Source: Chroococcopsis sp964623815 (lineage in GTDB: Bacteria; Cyanobacteriota; Cyanobacteriia; Cyanobacteriales; Microcystaceae). From it: 11,287 nucleotides of DNA. Positions within the stretch are counted from its first letter, which is position 1, and every line of letters begins with the position of its first letter. Location: assembly GCA_964623815.1 (NCBI GenBank), contig CAZUVR010000099.1, positions 1-11,287 of the forward strand, read 5' to 3'. Both the position numbers and the translations under genes were made by a program. The notes beneath the pieces were generated by a model. That model did not search any database and was not told where the DNA came from. It saw only the letters and a list, made by a program, of their open reading frames with translations. Positions 1 through 7,300 of the stretch are shown piece after piece.

Positions 1-303
1 GCTAAGTGTGCATTTTCACCTAATCCAGTGCAATGTTTAATCGATGCTGGATTGAGTAAATGTGTACGATGCCTTTAATAAAGCAAAAATCTTAATAGCT
101 TGAATCATGGTGCTAATTTAAAAGCGTATGTAGCGAATAATAGCTATTAAGAAATAGTAATAATCAAGTTCTCAAGGCATTCATTACAACTTTATTTAAA
201 GTTATGAATGCCTTTTGCGTAAATATTTAACACTGATGTTTTGTTCACCTTGACCGTCAAGAACGATCGCACTCATCAGCGACTAGAACAAATAGCACTA
301 GGA
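1..303. other. Gene-poor left edge
   Basis: No confident gene is seen here. On the plus strand, frame 1 is open from base 1 to a TAA at 76-78 and reads 25 residues with four cysteines. It could be the tail of a gene that begins outside the window, but I recognise no family in it. The rest is AT-rich and holds a strong hairpin (174-216, listed separately) and a small perfect inverted repeat at 249-261 (CTTGAC, one base, GTCAAG). The DUF6887 gene on the other strand ends at 304. Confidence 0.4.
174..216 (+). terminator. Intrinsic terminator hairpin
   Basis: The left arm has 11 bases (AAGGCATTCAT, 174-184), a 3-base bulge (185-187), then AACTTTA (188-194). After a TT loop come TAAAGTT (197-203) and ATGAATGCCTT (204-214), with further Ts to 216. 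This gives 18 paired bases followed by TTTT on the plus strand. The other orientation has no T-run. The only plus-strand reading frame upstream in the window ends at 78, so what it terminates is unclear. Confidence 0.6.
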
Positions 304-507
304 TCAAGAAATATGGGGAAAACGTTTCATAAAATCAGGATATTGAGTTAAGTCGTCCAAAGATTTTAAAGTAGGCATTTCTACCCAATTTCCTTCTGAG
401 TGTAATTTATCAACATAAGCATAAAATGCTTCTTCATCATGCCGATGAGCCATGAAATAATCATGTAATTCTTTTTGGCTCATTGCGCTAAAATCTGGCT
501 TATTCAT
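304..507 (-). CDS. DUF6887 family small protein
   Basis: A 67-residue soluble protein with no membrane segment or signal peptide. From memory it matches the cyanobacterial DUF6887 family: an N-terminal NKPDFSAMSQKELHDY segment, then an acidic patch with HRHDEEAFYAYVDKL (residues 21-35), and a short C-terminal tail. The family has no established function. Its genes often sit beside DUF6888 genes, and a DUF6888-like frame does overlap the start here by ATGA. I chose the ATG at 507 over a TTG at 522 because GGAGG (516-520) lies 8 bases upstream of the ATG. A toxin-antitoxin-like role for the pair is conceivable but not shown by the sequence. Confidence 0.75.
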   Translation of the reverse strand: MNKPDFSAMSQKELHDYFMAHRHDEEAFYAYVDKLHSEGNWVEMPTLKSLDDLTQYPDFMKRFPHIS

Positions 508-605
508 TCTATATACCTCCAATTTCCATTAGGATAAATCTCAATAATATTTTCATTTCCTGCCAAGAAAAATACATTGCCCGTTCGCGTATCGAGGCGG
601 AGAAT
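504..605 (-). pseudogene. DUF6888-like remnant, 5' end missing
   Basis: This frame reads ILRLDTRTGNVFFLAGNENI and continues to IEIYPNGNWRYIE, ending at a TGA that overlaps the DUF6887 ATG (ATGA, 504-507). The pattern of a strand, RTGN, FLAGNE and a final NGNWRY resembles the C-terminal half of DUF6888 proteins as I remember them. The frame stays open back to 704 (stop at 705-707), but it has no ATG, GTG or TTG upstream of the conserved part, and the upstream residues (Pro/Lys-rich) do not look like the family. Upstream it runs into the 3' end of the coiled-coil gene. I infer a 5'-truncated gene. A start at an ATT codon or a divergent full gene cannot be excluded. Confidence 0.45.
516..520 (-). 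promoter_or_regulatory. Shine-Dalgarno of the DUF6887 gene
   Basis: GGAGG on the minus strand, 8 bases before the ATG at 507. It decides the start, and it lies inside the 3' end of the upstream DUF6888-like frame, which suggests translational coupling in the ancestral gene pair. Confidence 0.7.
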
Positions 606-678
606 ATTAGCACTTTTGTTAACTTTACGAGGTTTTTTGAATCGTGAGACAGTGTCAGGATCGTTCGGTTTCGGGGGA

Positions 679-984
679 TTAAAACTTATAGGGGATAGCT
701 CTAATCAAGACAACTACAAGAGCAGAAAGGATACCAACCGCAAGGGGTTTGATGAAGGAATTCACCCCCGTGAGATTGGAAATGCTCTCTTTTAAGTTAT
801 CAATCTCTTTGGTCTTCTCTTTAAGCTCTTTTACATCCTCTTTAATAGCCCTAACGTCAGCCTTGATTTCGGCTTGTCCTATCTCTATAGCCGTCACCTT
901 ATCGCTGAGTTTATCGATCTTACCGTTTATCTGCTGCAGTAGTTCCGTGATGTCGTAGGTGACGGTTATAGGTGATTGAGCCAT
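679..984 (-). CDS. Small coiled-coil protein with C-terminal membrane helix
   Basis: A 101-residue protein of no family I can name. Residues about 10-70 form a heptad-rich, charged helix (LLQQINGKIDKLSDKV, then repeated IKADVRAIKEDVKELKEK-type heptads), predicted to be a coiled coil. Residues about 78-96 (IKPLAVGILSALVVVLIRA) are a single membrane helix, followed by a short basic tail. The layout recalls small membrane-anchored coiled-coil proteins such as XhlA-type proteins of phages, but this is architecture only. I chose the ATG at 984 because GGGAG lies 10 bases upstream. A GTG at 1032 in the same frame would add 16 residues. The 3' end overlaps the open frame of the DUF6888-like remnant. 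Confidence 0.65.
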   Translation of the reverse strand: MAQSPITVTYDITELLQQINGKIDKLSDKVTAIEIGQAEIKADVRAIKEDVKELKEKTKEIDNLKESISNLTGVNSFIKPLAVGILSALVVVLIRAIPYKF

Positions 985-994
985 GAGTGTTACA

Positions 995-999
995 CTCCC
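995..999 (-). promoter_or_regulatory. Shine-Dalgarno of the coiled-coil gene
   Basis: GGGAG on the minus strand, 10 bases from the ATG at 984. It favours this start over the in-frame GTG at 1032. Confidence 0.5.
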
Positions 1000-1083
1000 A
1001 GTTATCAGTGATTTGATACCCAGTCTAACCACTGGGGTTATAAGTATTATCGCAGATGGGGAAAGACGGGTACTAATCCATTA

Positions 1084-1117
1084 TATATGGGGGTAACGGT
1101 ATCACCGCCCCCATATA
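1084..1117 (-). terminator. Hairpin after the histidine phosphatase gene
   Basis: TATATGGGGG (1084-1093) pairs perfectly with CCCCCATATA (1108-1117). Inside, CGGT (1097-1100) pairs with ACCG (1104-1107) around an ATC loop, leaving only TAA bulged. The hairpin begins 6 bases after the end of the minus-strand phosphatase gene (stop at 1123-1125). There is no clear T-run on either strand, so it may be a weak terminator, a transcript-stabilising hairpin or a small repeat. Confidence 0.45.
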
Positions 1118-1122
1118 CGCAC

Positions 1123-2457
1123 TTATAAAGCACCTGCCGCAGTCTTATCCAATACCCCCCCTAAATGGGAAGTAATATTAATCGCCTGTAACACCGGAGC
1201 AGAATCGGGATTCTTATCGTAATCGATGACGCTCACCGCACCATTACCCTGTTTCACATTCCAAAAATTAGCCGGTTTTAACCCCAACAAATAACAGAGA
1301 ATAACTTTATTAATAGCATCATGAGCCACCACCAAACCGGTTTTCGGTGTGCCCTCTTCATAATATTTATTCAGAATTTCCTGCCAACAGGCTATAGCCC
1401 TATCCCATACTTGCTGTAAATTCTCCCCTTCCGGCATCTGTACCGTTTCTGGTGCCGTCTTCCACTCTTGTAAAAGTCCCGGAAAATCAGCTTCGATTTC
1501 GCTCTCTAATTTACCTTCCCATAAACCGTGACAGATTTCCGTCAAGTCGGTTTCTAAATCTAAACTAACTCCCGGATGATGTCGCAAGATGATTTCTGCT
1601 GTTTCCTTCGGACGGGCGAGAGGGCTACTAACGGCGAAATCAATCTGTACATCTTTGAGGAATTCCCCCGCTTTAGCCGCCTGCCCCCTGCCGTTATCGT
1701 TGAGGGGAATATCGCGGATACCTTGAAACCTTGAATCCCGATTCCATTGGGTTTCCCCGTGACGCACGAGCAACAGACGCAATCCCTTATAGGAGGGGCG
1801 CGGCGGCGGTAGGGGTACACCCATATGTGCGGTTTGGTTGAGAGATTCTATCTGTACTGGCTCACCGAAATCACCAGTGAAGTTGAGGATATTAATACAA
1901 CAGTTCGATTGTTGGATACTGTGATACACCGAGGGAGCAATACCCAGGGCGCTGAGGAGTAAACAGCGATTGATGCCGTTGTGGGCGACAATTAAAATCG
2001 TTTGCCCCTGATGTTTCGGTAATGTCTCCCGCCAGAATTCTTGAGCTTGTTTATATAGTTCTAAAACAGAGTAATATTCGGTTCCGTCTTCGAGGATCAT
2101 TTTAAATTCTTGTGGTCGATCGTGCCAACAACGATACTCCTCTGGATATTGGTCTTTCACTTCCTGCTTGACCATGTTCTCCCATAGGGGCAGGTTTATC
2201 TCTAATAGCTTTTCTGTCGCCTGTATGGGTGGAGCGTCGCCCAAAGTGCGCCCGATTATCTCGGCGGTGCTTTTCGCTCTCTGTAAGGGGCTGCAATAAA
2301 TCGCCTCTATGGGTATCCCGCTTAGGTTCTTGCCTACTGTTTCTGCGTCTTTCTGCCCTTTTTCGGTCAAAACTGAGGCATCACTACGACCTTGGATCTT
2401 CTGCTGGGCGTTGTAATTACTTTGTCCGTGACGAACGATGATAACGCGGGTGGCCAA
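1123..2457 (-). CDS. Two-domain histidine phosphatase (PGAM-like)
   Basis: A 444-residue cytosolic protein made of two phosphoglycerate-mutase-like (histidine phosphatase) domains in tandem, about 1-210 and 226-435, joined by a Pro-rich linker (PLPPPRP, 215-221). Domain 1 has VRHGQ with H10 as the expected phospho-accepting histidine, SPLQR (R60), E86 and VAHN (H159). Domain 2 has VRHGE (H233), SPLAR (R282), E307 within LTEICHGLWEG, and VAHD (H379). Both catalytic sets therefore look complete, although domain 1 has LPLWEN where domain 2 has the more typical HGLWEG. The family covers mutases, sugar-phosphate and phosphoserine phosphatases, and the substrate cannot be told from the sequence. 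The start is TTG, supported by AAGGA 8 bases upstream and because the VRHG strand begins directly after it. Confidence 0.9.
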   Translation of the reverse strand: MATRVIIVRHGQSNYNAQQKIQGRSDASVLTEKGQKDAETVGKNLSGIPIEAIYCSPLQRAKSTAEIIGRTLGDAPPIQATEKLLEINLPLWENMVKQEVKDQYPEEYRCWHDRPQEFKMILEDGTEYYSVLELYKQAQEFWRETLPKHQGQTILIVAHNGINRCLLLSALGIAPSVYHSIQQSNCCINILNFTGDFGEPVQIESLNQTAHMGVPLPPPRPSYKGLRLLLVRHGETQWNRDSRFQGIRDIPLNDNGRGQAAKAGEFLKDVQIDFAVSSPLARPKETAEIILRHHPGVSLDLETDLTEICHGLWEGKLESEIEADFPGLLQEWKTAPETVQMPEGENLQQVWDRAIACWQEILNKYYEEGTPKTGLVVAHDAINKVILCYLLGLKPANFWNVKQGNGAVSVIDYDKNPDSAPVLQAINITSHLGGVLDKTAAGAL

Positions 2458-2465
2458 TCTCTTTA

Positions 2466-2470
2466 TCCTT
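2466..2470 (-). promoter_or_regulatory. Shine-Dalgarno deciding a TTG start
   Basis: AAGGA on the minus strand, 8 bases from the TTG at 2457. There is no ATG nearby in frame that would keep the N-terminal strand carrying the RHG motif. Confidence 0.6.
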
Positions 2471-2602
2471 TTTCTACTTGCTTTTAATAGGTTACATTTT
2501 CTTGTGCCTCTTGAATAAATAGTCAGGAAATAGAAGTGAGGAGTAAGAGGTTAGAGTAAATTGTCAAGATTTCATGACTTTGCGATCTTTGTAAATCAAG
2601 GA

Positions 2603-2632
2603 TTAACAGTATTGTCAGGAAATCAATATATA
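2603..2632 (+). promoter_or_regulatory. Possible promoter of the DUF4912 gene
   Basis: TTAACA (2603-2608) and TATATA (2627-2632) are separated by 18 bases, an acceptable sigma-70-type arrangement. It lies about 160 bases before the start, so the leader would be long and would contain the 2690-2716 repeat and a hairpin. This is a guess from motif shape only. Confidence 0.25.
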
Positions 2633-2689
2633 AAACCCTTGACCATTTGGGGTAAAGTCTTGTTTCATAAGAGTAAGCAAGTGATCCCA

Positions 2690-2716
2690 GCGATAGCTTC
2701 GCGTGCCTTAGGCATC
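2690..2716. repeat. Short palindromic repeat of cyanobacterial type
   Basis: GCGATAGCTTCGC (2690-2702; GCGA pairs with TCGC) is followed by TGCCTTAGGCA (2704-2714; TGCC pairs with GGCA). Strings of this type (GCGATAGCTTCGC next to GCGTGCC..AGGCATCG) are scattered through cyanobacterial genomes as I remember them. Only one copy is in this window, so its repeat status rests on memory. Confidence 0.45.
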
Positions 2717-2802
2717 GAAAAATGAATCGGTAAGTTTTTACTTACTAATTCATCAACTCAAGGAGCAATTTGCCGCCATCTTAATCGGAGAGTGTGAATC
2801 CA

Positions 2803-4110
2803 ATGGCACAAGAACGCCCCCCCTTACAAGAAATGACCCTGCGGCAACTCCGCAAAGTTGCCAGCGAGTACGCCATATCACTTTACAGCAGGATGCGGAA
2901 ATCAGAATTGATCGAAGCTATCCGCAAAGCGATGAACACCCGAGGAATTCCCTCAACCCAACCCAGTAACATCATTCAGGAGACAGTACAAGTGGAAGCA
3001 TCTAAATTCGATTTAGGCCAAGAAGATCAGATGGGAGATACCCTAGCCTCGGTAGATGAAGGTTTAGGCGACTTTCCTGGTGGTTATGGTGAGAGTAGAA
3101 TCGTTTTAATGCCCCGCGATCCTCAATGGGCTTACGCCTATTGGGATGTACCCAACGAACACAAAGAAGAGTTACGCCGTCAGGGCGGACAACAGTTGGC
3201 CCTGCGCCTTTATGATGTCACTGATGTGAATATCGAATACCAAACCCCTCACAGCGTACAAGAATATCTCTGCGATGAATTAGCCCGCGAGTGGTATATG
3301 CCCATACCCGTGAGCGATCGAGACTACGCGATCGACATCGGTTATCGTTGCGCTGACGGCCGCTGGTTAGTCCTCGCCCGTTCCGTTTCCGTCCGTATCC
3401 CTCCCGTTTACCCCTCCGACTGGATCGAAGATGTTTTCGTCACCATCGACTGGGAAGAAGAATTAGTCGGCAAAACCGTTTACGAACTCGTGCCCCCGAG
3501 CAAAAAGGCAGCTCAATACGCTTCTAACACCCCCGGTTACGATCCTTCTGCCCCCATCTACGATGAAATCTTCGCTATGGTTCAGGGAGTGGAAGCTCAG
3601 AGAGTTGCAGGTTCTCTCTTCGGTTCAATGCAACACGTACCTGGATCGATCGTGCCCCAGGAAGTTCTCAGCTCCTACATCTTCCCCTCTGGGGCGGGTA
3701 TGTGGGCAGTTCCCGGTGTGGGTGCCCCCGGAGTACCTACAGCTTCTGGTTTAACCAGCATGTCGGGTATCGGTATGGAAACTATGTCGGGTATCGGTAT
3801 GATGGGTGGTGCTTCCCTACCCCCAGCCCGCCCCCGCAAGTTCTGGTTAATCGCTGACGCTGAGTTAATCGTCTACGGTGCGACAGAACCAGATGCAACG
3901 GTAACGATCGGCGGCCGTCCGATTAAATTAAGTCCCGATGGCACATTCCGCTATCAAATGTCCTTCCAGGATGGCTTGATCGATTACCCGATCATGGCGG
4001 TAGCCGCCGACGGTGAACAAACCCGCTCCATCCATATGAAGTTTACCCGCGAAACCCCCTCCCGCAATACCAATACTAAGGAAGAGGCGGTCTTAGAATG
4101 GTTATTCTAA
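2803..4110 (+). CDS. Rho_N / DUF4912 domain protein
   Basis: A 435-residue protein. Residues about 10-44 (MTLRQLRKVASEYAIS.. SRMRKSELIEAI) are a Rho N-terminal/SAP-like helical motif, which often contacts nucleic acids. Residues about 98-232 are the DUF4912 domain (IVLMPRDPQWAYAYWDVP, LRLYDVT, W207, ELVPP). A linker rich in Gly, Met and Pro (about 296-342) carries two MSGIGM repeats. Residues 345-416 form a beta-rich domain (ELIVYGATEPDATVTIGG, LSPDGTFRY). It is a conserved cyanobacterial protein of unknown role. No signal peptide or membrane helix is seen, so it is likely cytosolic. The ATG at 2803 is preferred: GGAG (2787-2790) is 12 bases away, while the in-frame GTG at 2794 would be only 3 bases from it, and homologues as I recall them begin M-x-Q-E-R-P-P-L. 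Confidence 0.88.
   Translation: MAQERPPLQEMTLRQLRKVASEYAISLYSRMRKSELIEAIRKAMNTRGIPSTQPSNIIQETVQVEASKFDLGQEDQMGDTLASVDEGLGDFPGGYGESRIVLMPRDPQWAYAYWDVPNEHKEELRRQGGQQLALRLYDVTDVNIEYQTPHSVQEYLCDELAREWYMPIPVSDRDYAIDIGYRCADGRWLVLARSVSVRIPPVYPSDWIEDVFVTIDWEEELVGKTVYELVPPSKKAAQYASNTPGYDPSAPIYDEIFAMVQGVEAQRVAGSLFGSMQHVPGSIVPQEVLSSYIFPSGAGMWAVPGVGAPGVPTASGLTSMSGIGMETMSGIGMMGGASLPPARPRKFWLIADAELIVYGATEPDATVTIGGRPIKLSPDGTFRYQMSFQDGLIDYPIMAVAADGEQTRSIHMKFTRETPSRNTNTKEEAVLEWLF
3760..3801 (+). repeat. Tandem 24-bp repeat in the DUF4912 linker
   Basis: An identical 18-base block occurs at 3760-3777 and 3784-3801 (period 24) and encodes MSGIGM twice (residues 320-325 and 328-333). It marks a low-complexity Gly/Met linker where slippage could change the linker length. 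Confidence 0.8.
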
Positions 4111-4144
4111 GCTAAGAAGCTCAAGTTTACAAAAGCCAACCCTG

Positions 4145-4180
4145 AAACCTCCTAACCATAAAGTTAGGAGGCTTTTAATT
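4145..4180 (+). terminator. Intrinsic terminator of the DUF4912 gene
   Basis: CCTCCTAAC (4148-4156) pairs perfectly with GTTAGGAGG (4163-4171) around a six-base loop and is followed by CTTTTAATT. AAA just before the stem and TTT just after it can extend the pairing. It begins about 35 bases after the TAA at 4108-4110. Confidence 0.85.
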
Positions 4181-4210
4181 GAGTAGGAGATTGATACGAA
4201 ATCTGCTTAT

Positions 4211-4360
4211 GATACTAAATCCTGTTCTCAAAGACTACTTATGAAGACTGGAAATTGGGAGTCGGGAGTCGGGAATCGGGGATATTTATATCGACTCCCG
4301 ACTGCCTACTCCCTACTCCCCCGTTTGTAAAAGGTTACTATCGTTTGCGGATTTAGTATC
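4211..4360. mobile_element. MITE-like element between convergent genes
   Basis: A perfect 12-base terminal inverted repeat, GATACTAAATCC (4211-4222) and GGATTTAGTATC (4349-4360), bounds a 150-bp stretch with no coding capacity. Its core is a long hairpin (4257-4320). A near copy of the end, GATACGAAATCT (4193-4204), lies just outside. No target duplication is evident, and the transposase that might move it is unknown. The right end is 20 bases from the stop codon of the RTX gene. Confidence 0.6.
4257..4320. repeat. Long imperfect hairpin of GGGAGTC repeats
   Basis: The left arm contains GGGAGTCGGGAGTCGGGAA then TCGGG. The centre is GATAT-TT-ATATC (4281-4292). The right arm has CCCGA then the complement of GGGAGTAGGGAGTAGGCAG, and the outer arms match at 15 of 19 positions. 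Each arm also carries heptamer-like direct repeats. As RNA it would form a very stable stem and could act as a terminator for the RTX or the DUF4912 transcript. Confidence 0.65.
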
Positions 4361-4379
4361 GGCTACTAGCTACTGATAC

Positions 4380-7300
4380 TTAAACCCCCACGAAATTAGC
4401 CAGGGAAAGATTTCCCGTCAAACCAATCACCTCGATGATGGCATCGGTGCCCGCATCGAAGCCCGCCCTAGCATCGTTAATAGCCACGAAAGTACGGTTC
4501 CCAAAACTGAATTGAGCCGCCCCATCAGGCGCGAAATTATTCGCGTTCAAGCTGGCGGTAATATTTCCATCGGTAAGCGCCGTTACCGCCCCCAGATTAG
4601 AAAACCCGGTTCGAGTCTTACCGAGGAGGAAAAGATCGTTACCCCCGGTGGCGTTAAAATCGGTGATAACATCGAAACTGGATAGAGTTGAGTCGGCTAA
4701 GTTGGTATAAACAAAGCGATCGCTCCCCGCGCCCCCAGTTAGTGTATCGCTAGCGCCGCTGCCAGTGAGAGTATCATTACCCGCGCCGCCGATAAGAATA
4801 TTATTACCGCTACCCCCCGTCAGACTGTCGTTAAAACCAGAACCGATAACATTCTCGAAGTTAGAAATAACGTCACCCGTAGCATCCCCGCCAGTAGCGG
4901 TATTGGTACCCAAGTTGACGTTAACACCCTGGGGCGAATTGTCATAGGACAAGGTATCCACGCCGTTTCCGCCATTTAGAGTATCCTCTCCCCCACCACC
5001 TTGAATGAGGTCATTACCGTCCAAGCCGTTAATTATATTATGCCCGCCGCCACCCCTTAAGATGTCGTTGGAATTTGAACCGGGGGGGTTTTCCGAATTA
5101 GAGGTAATGCCTGTGGTATCGACGACGAAATTACTTAAACCCAGAGTTCCGGTTAATCGACCTATCTCGATGATGGCATCGGTAGCCTCATTGAAGCCTG
5201 GGGTAGCATCGTTGATAGCTAGGAAAGTGCGGCTACCGATGCTAAATAGAGCGGCGCCATTAACGCTGAAGTTAGCGATCGTTAGTCTGGCGGCAATATT
5301 CGGAGCCGATAGACTGGTTACTGCGCCCACATTGGTAAAGCTGGTTCGAGCTGCCGCGACTAGCAACAGATCGTTACTCGATAAAGCGTTAAAATCGGTG
5401 ATAACATCGAACCCGGATAGGGGTGAATCGTTTAAGTTTGTATAGAGAAAGCGATCGACACCAGCCCCCCCGGTGAGAGTATCGCTGCCGAGAGCGCCGG
5501 AGAGAAAATCATTACCCGCCCCACCCGCGATAGCGTTACTGCTAGCATTACCAGCCAGGCTATCATTAAACCCTGAACCAGTGAGATTCTCGAAATTAGA
5601 AATAACATCGCCCGTAGCGTCTCCCCCTGTCGCGGTATTGGTAGTAAGATTGACGCTGACGGCGGCCGTCGAGGTTTCGTAAGAAAGGGTATCGTTACCT
5701 GCCCCACCATCGAGAGAATCGGCACCGACACCGCCGTTGATAATGTTATTGTTTATGTCCCCGAGCAAGGTATCGTTGAATCTCGAACCGATAAGGTTTT
5801 CAAAGTTAAAGATCACATCAGCCGTAACATCTCCGGGATTGGGGGTACTGATAGCGAGGTTGACGTTAACGGCAGCGGTTGAAGCATCGTAGGATAGGGT
5901 GTCATTACCAGCTCCGCCATCTAAAACATCCCTTCCCGCACCACCTTGGATCAGGTCATTGCCTCCACCGCCGTTAACTATATTAACCGCGTTGTTACCG
6001 GTTAAGGTATCGTTAAAGACTGAACCGGCGAGGTTTTCAAAATTAGAGATCACATCTCCTGTGCCATCACCGCCGCTGACCCGATTGGTAGCCAGATTGA
6101 CGTTAACCGCGGCGCTAGAGGTTTCGTAGGATAGAGTATCGATACCTGCTCCGCCATCGAGAGAATCCGCCCCAGCAGAGCCGCTCACGATATTATCACC
6201 GCCGCTACCGGTCAAGGTGTCGTTAAAAGCCGAACCGATGAGGTTTTCAAAATTGAACCCTTGATCTCCTGCCGCATCGCCGTCGCTGAATCTATTGGTA
6301 GTTAAGTTAACATTAACCGCGGCGCTAGAGGTTTCGTAGGATAGAGTATCTATACCCGCCCCACCATCGAGAGAATCCGCCCCAGCAGAGCCACTGATGA
6401 TATTGTCCCTATCGCTACCAGTTAAGGTGTCGTTATTAGCGGAGCCGATTAAATTTTCAAAATTAGAAATCACATCTCGGGCCGCATCGCCCCCGCTCGG
6501 GGTGCCAAGGGTCAAGTTAACGTTAACGGCAAAGGCTGAACCCGCATAAGAGACGGTATCTATCCCGCCGCCCCCATCTAAAGTATCCATGCCCGCCCCA
6601 CCCGTAATGGTATCGTTATTGCTACCGCCTAATATAATGTCGTTATAGTTAGTACCCGTAATCTGGAAACGTTCGATATCGTAGAAATCTACTCGATCCC
6701 AAGCTCCATTAGCATCTTTATAAACATAATAATTGCCTGTCCAGCCCCCCCTCCTGCCGAGAGTTAATTCAGTTTTCAATCCCGGAGTATAGAATGAGAA
6801 TGTATTACCTGGGTAGGTGTTAGCAGAATAATTGAGGATAAGAAGATCATTGCCGCTTCCACCTTCTACCATATTCTCTCCTAAGCCTGGATTGATGGTG
6901 TCGTTACCCGTACCCCCGTTGATGGTATCGGCACCACTCCCGGTACTGACTAGGTCATTGCCCGCCGCCACATCAATCCTGTGGTTAAGAACGTCCGTAA
7001 AGACGATCGTATCGTTTCCGCTCCCGGTAGTCAGGTTCTGGAATTGTTCCACGTTGGTAATCACGCTACCGTCACTCAGGCTGATAGGCCCACCCCCGTT
7101 GTTGATCACCAGGTTATTGATTTCTCTGTTCATATTGAAGTTAATCACCGTATCCACGCCGCTACCGCCGTCGATGCCGAAACCGTATCCCGCCTGATCG
7201 AAACTGTCGGCGTAAGCGGTGCCAGTGATTTGAAAGCGTTCGATGTTGGAAAATTTGACCACATCCGAACCACCAGCGTTATCCTTGTAGGCAGTAGTAT

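Larger units (their letters stand above)
2458..2802. other. Divergent intergenic region
   Basis: This gap separates the minus-strand phosphatase gene from the plus-strand DUF4912 gene and must carry both promoters. It holds a direct repeat GTCAGGAAAT (2522-2531 and 2614-2623), a hairpin GTAAGT-TTTT-ACTTAC (2730-2745) in the likely 5' leader of the DUF4912 gene, a cyanobacterial-type repeat (2690-2716) and one weak promoter candidate (2603-2632). I see no further gene in it. Confidence 0.5.

Noticed and set aside
1..78. Cys-containing open frame at the left edge
   Set aside because: Twenty-five residues with no family match and no start in the window. It is mentioned in the left-edge entry but not called as a gene.
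508..522. TTG start for the DUF6887 protein
   Set aside because: The GGAGG used for the ATG at 507 would fall inside the coding part, and the known family begins near NKPDF.
577..795. Plus-strand 72-codon frame
   Set aside because: It lies opposite the DUF6888-like remnant and the coiled-coil gene, has no family resemblance, and is best seen as a shadow.
985..1032. GTG start for the coiled-coil protein
   Set aside because: The ATG at 984 has a GGGAG at suitable distance, and the 16 extra residues show no domain feature. It remains possible.
2564..2569. Minus-strand TTGACA box upstream of the phosphatase gene as a promoter
   Set aside because: At the usual 16-18 base spacing the only -10 candidates are ACTCCT-like, which is too poor to call.
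2794..2802. GTG start for the DUF4912 protein
   Set aside because: It would lie only 3 bases after the GGAG, and it adds MNP before the M-A-Q-E-R-P-P start expected from homologues as I recall them.
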